64,000 nucleotides of DNA from Anaspis maculata (Eukaryota; Arthropoda; Insecta; Coleoptera; Scraptiidae): the NCBI GenBank assembly GCA_949128115.1, contig OX421963.1, forward strand, positions 56,229,306 through 56,293,305, in the 5' to 3' direction. The translations under genes were made by a program, and so were the position numbers. Shown here in pieces: positions 61,511 to 64,000 of the stretch. The notes under the pieces were generated by a model, which saw nothing but the letters and a program-made list of their open reading frames with translations, made no database searches and had not been told where the DNA came from. Numbering within the stretch: the first letter of the stretch is position 1; each line of letters opens with the position of its first letter.

Positions 61511-61638
61511 TACCATCCGATCAACAAAATTCGGAATTGGGCTTGGCTGTGCTCTGGCCGAAAGCAGCTTGACATCCTGAAATTTAACCATGCAGGTCAC
61601 AGCCTACCTCAATTCCGAATTTTGTTGATCGCATGGTA
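61511..61638 (-). mobile_element. 125-bp palindromic MITE, copy 4 of 4
   Basis: It has the same tips and arms as copy 3 (CCATCCGATC, CAACAAAATTCGGAATTG), but the core is reversed: CTCTGGCCGAAAGCAGC reads on the plus strand and CAGGTCACAGCC closes it. It is therefore the same element in the opposite orientation. TA lies at both edges. Confidence 0.85.
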
Positions 61639-61672
61639 TATTATTTTCAACTCTTGTATTTCAGCGCATACT

Positions 61673-62709
61673 CTTGATGGACAGGGAGCTGGTGCCTCAA
61701 AACTTACGTCATAAGGTGCATGATTTTAACCCTGTAGGTCTATTGTGCGTTGATAAGGTTGTTGAAAATTGCTTTGTCTTACATGTCAGACCGGGGGCTT
61801 AAGGCTGGTATGAGCCTGTCAATTTTAGAAAAAAAGGCCAAAAATTTATATCATAAGGTACATCAATGAAACCAACTGGATTATGTGTGGAAACATCTCC
61901 CTAATCGAAAATCTGATTGTGAGACAACATTTTTGGGGGCTTTCGGTCCATGAGACAAGTTTGAAATTTTCAAGGAAGGACCAAAATGTATCCATTTTTT
62001 CACAGGCGTTTAAATGACTAACCCACTAACCTCGACTTCCACCAAACTTTCATCAGCGCGATAACTTTATCACTCTGATAGTAACTAAGCAACCAGCCAT
62101 CCTATTGGCTGGTGCATAGCAACTATCAGCGTGATAGATTTAATCTGCTCTTAAAATTTTGGTGGAACCCGAGGTTAGTGTTATATATATTTGTAATCAG
62201 GATAAAAAACGGAATCGATTTCCATATTAAAATACGGGGTGTTCGATTTGAGAAAAAATTTTTGATGTTGCACCCTGTAAGCAATGTACTATTGAAAATT
62301 TTTGAGGACAGATTCGAAACTTGCGTAAAAAATCATGTGAGAATCGTTTTTTCATATCTAAAATCATGACAAAGGAGAAGTTTTCAAGAGGAGGTAAATT
62401 TTGGCCTTTTTTTTGAAATTTCAAACTTGTCTTATGGACCAAGAGCCCCCAAAAATGTTGTCTTATAACACGATTTTTTATTAGGGGATGTTCCCACACA
62501 AAAGCCCGTTGGTTTCATTTATGTACCTTATGACATAAATTTTTGACATTTTTCGAAAATTGACAAGCCTATACCAGCCTGAAGCCACCGGTCTGACATG
62601 TAAGACAAAGTAATTTTCAACAACCTTATCAACGCACATTAAACCTACAAGGTTAAAATCATGAACCTTATGACGTAAGTTTTGAGGCACCAGCTCCATG
62701 TCCATGAAG
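61673..62709. mobile_element. Foldback element, 1.0 kb, with a MITE in the loop
   Basis: The left arm (61673-61990) holds GAGCTGGTGCCTCAAAAC, CAACCTTATC (inverse), ACATGTCAGACCGG, AAGGTACAT and TTGGGGGCT. Each is matched in reverse order in 62384-62709. The loop contains another palindrome (62024-62180). A tip fragment of this family is also found at 54450-54490. No coding capacity. Confidence 0.75.
62024..62180. mobile_element. MITE in the loop of a foldback, 157 bp
   Basis: CACTAACCTCG and CGAGGTTAGTG are perfect inverted ends. They are followed by CCACCAAA / TTTGGTGG, CAGCGCGATA / TATCAGCGTG and GCAACCAGCC / GGCTGGTGC. The arms cover nearly the whole element. Confidence 0.7.
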
Positions 62710-62889
62710 GATAGCTCATAATCGCAAAATCGTGTCTAAATAACGGAAATGATCCTCCAAAGGAAAAGTGCGCCCCCGAGTCTCACGGTGGTGAGGACCT
62801 ATTTCCTTGTTTTGTTTCACACACTATTCTTGATCGAAAAATGAGGATAACGAATGACACATACTCGTATATCAGAACATATGACCACA

Positions 62890-63600
62890 CCCGAACTATA
62901 GCGGTTTTTGTTCAGGACGGAGTTAAATTGGTGAAATTACCCGTTGCGAAATCAAGTGCTATACGAGCTTATTCCTTGACAGAAATTCATCATTCGGGTC
63001 TCTTTGCAGTGCCGTCTTTTGAACAAATGGGGCCCCGGGCACAAGGCAGTGAGGAGCTCCCTTATAAAGGTTTGTGAAAAAAAGCACGCGAGTGAGGCGA
63101 GCACGGGCGAGCACCACCGCCGCCGGTTATTATTTAACAAACTTTTTTTCATAAAAATTTCGCGCTTTTCCAAAAGTTTCGACAGGAAACCGGTCTTTTC
63201 TTGATTAGTTTAGTGGGATGGAGCGTCGTGGACTCTTCAAAGGTAAGGGGAGGCCTACGATCAGCTCAGAAAGTGACATAATTAAAGAAACGTCGTAAAC
63301 GGGATATGAGAACAACATTTTTTACAAAAATAGTCTTTACTTTTGGAAATTTGAGGAGGCCATGAGGGCCCCCAAGAAAGCCGGGGCCCTGGGCATAGGC
63401 CCTTCGGGCCCATGCCTAAAGACTGCACTGTCTCTTTGGGAAGCTACAAAGATGTACTTGGAAATGCCAATGAGCTCAAACTAAAGGACATCCTTGTAGC
63501 TTCTCAAAGAGACCTGATGAATGATAGATTTATGTTAAGGAATAAGCCCGTAGCACTTGATTTCGCAACGGCCGATTTCATCAATTTACCTCCGTACTTC
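62890..63600. repeat. Split inverted repeat related to 25912-26240
   Basis: The left arm (about 62913-63010) has GGACGGAGTTAAATTGGTGAA, CGTTGCGAAATCAAGTGCT, TTATTCCTTGACAG and GGGTCTCTTT. The right arm (63435-63595) has their complements plus CCTTGTAGCTTCTCAAAGAG. The ~420 bases between the arms include a second pair, GGGGCCCCGGGCACAAGGC (63030) and GGGGCCCTGGGCATAGGCCC (63383). This is a disrupted copy of the foldback at 25912. Confidence 0.6.
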
Positions 63601-63852
63601 AGACGCGTGAAAAGAATAGAAGATTTTCATCTTCAATTTAACAACACTGTACCCTATTGTTTGTTCTACATTCTTGCAGGAGCTGCCCATGACCTACAAT
63701 TTCACAAAATAGGTCTAATGTTGTACAGGCTGTTCACGATAAAATTCACCCCCCCTCTAGGAGATTCCCCTTTGAGATATTTCAAAAAACTGAAAACTCT
63801 TTCTCAACGATTTTTCCCAGAGATCTTGAATCGATCGCCTAAAAGTTTCTAA
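63412..63852 (+). CDS. 146-codon ORF, probably fortuitous
   Basis: Not recognised. It is the longest open frame in the last 4 kb (MPKDCTVSLGSYKDVLGNAN at the start, LSQRFFPEILNRSPKSF at the end). The first 60 codons lie on the arm of a foldback repeat whose other copies are not open in this frame, which argues against a real gene. There is no signal peptide or domain pattern. Confidence 0.15.
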   Translation: MPKDCTVSLGSYKDVLGNANELKLKDILVASQRDLMNDRFMLRNKPVALDFATADFINLPPYFRRVKRIEDFHLQFNNTVPYCLFYILAGAAHDLQFHKIGLMLYRLFTIKFTPPLGDSPLRYFKKLKTLSQRFFPEILNRSPKSF

Positions 63853-63861
63853 TTGGTACCG

Positions 63862-63911
63862 TATACAGGGTGTGACATGTAACTTTTTCATTTCAAATGC
63901 AACACCCTATA
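63862..63911. mobile_element. Very short CAGGGTG-ended palindrome, 50 bp
   Basis: TATACAGGGTGT and AACACCCTATA lie 27 bases apart with TA at both tips. They are the same ends as the much larger elements at 50510 and 60344. It may be an extreme deletion derivative. Confidence 0.45.
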
Positions 63912-64000
63912 TTTTATTACGTCATTTGATGGAGCCTTTCTTTCTGATTACAAAGATATATAACATTAATTTATGATTTAGCTTGGAAAGGAAGCTGTCA

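Noticed and set aside
63412..63852. ORF as a conserved protein gene
   Set aside because: It overlaps a foldback arm and lacks any domain pattern; kept only as a low-confidence entry.

Overview
The window looks like intergenic DNA from an animal nuclear genome, most likely an arthropod and probably an insect. It is AT-rich. It has no operons, no run of long ORFs and no bacterial signals. It is full of eukaryotic mobile elements: tRNA-derived SINEs, a 5'-truncated non-LTR retrotransposon, PIF/Harbinger, hAT and TA-inserting (Tc1/mariner-like) elements, foldback palindromes and small palindromic MITEs. The species cannot be fixed from the sequence. No intact host protein-coding gene could be supported; nearly all ORFs are short and lie inside repeats or have no recognisable content.

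Layout. 0-10 kb: small inverted-repeat elements (51-277, 1366-1539, 2627-3353, 6344-6732, 9057-9196) and one possible degraded exon on the minus strand near 8.1-8.4 kb. 10-16 kb: a pyrimidine tract carrying a SINE, the first of four related 125-bp hairpins, two more hairpin MITEs, a dispersed repeat, and a second SINE with a clear target duplication (15300-15608). 16-20 kb: nothing recognised. 19.9-23.6 kb: a Harbinger element (19931-21683) inserted exactly at the edge of an hAT-type element (21685-23603), whose ends are packed with TCTCGG repeats. 23.6-30 kb: fragments of a dispersed, possibly LTR-derived, family and a 330-bp foldback. 30.2-34.4 kb: a long foldback element with a LINE in its left arm. 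34.4-41.7 kb: dispersed repeats, a nested TIR element and mostly blank sequence. 41.7-43.5 kb and, inverted, 57.5-60.1 kb: two copies of an unclassified element with a ~50-bp minisatellite and a partly conserved ORF. 47.1-54.8 kb: two copies of a TA-inserting element (47148-48605, 53998-54834), a short hAT MITE, a 272-bp tandem repeat and a CAGGGTGG-ended element. 55-64 kb: a third SINE, two more hairpins of the 125-bp family, a TA MITE, then a dense cluster of large palindromes up to the window end.

The strongest unexplained signal is the 125-bp hairpin family (10559-10682, 46145-46269, 55880-56003, 61511-61638). The outer tips and central core are conserved between copies. The stem segment between them differs strongly between copies, yet is almost perfectly self-complementary within each copy. 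Two nesting events (Harbinger in hAT, LINE in foldback) can be resolved to the base from target duplications. All family names rest on structure and remembered family features, not on a database search.
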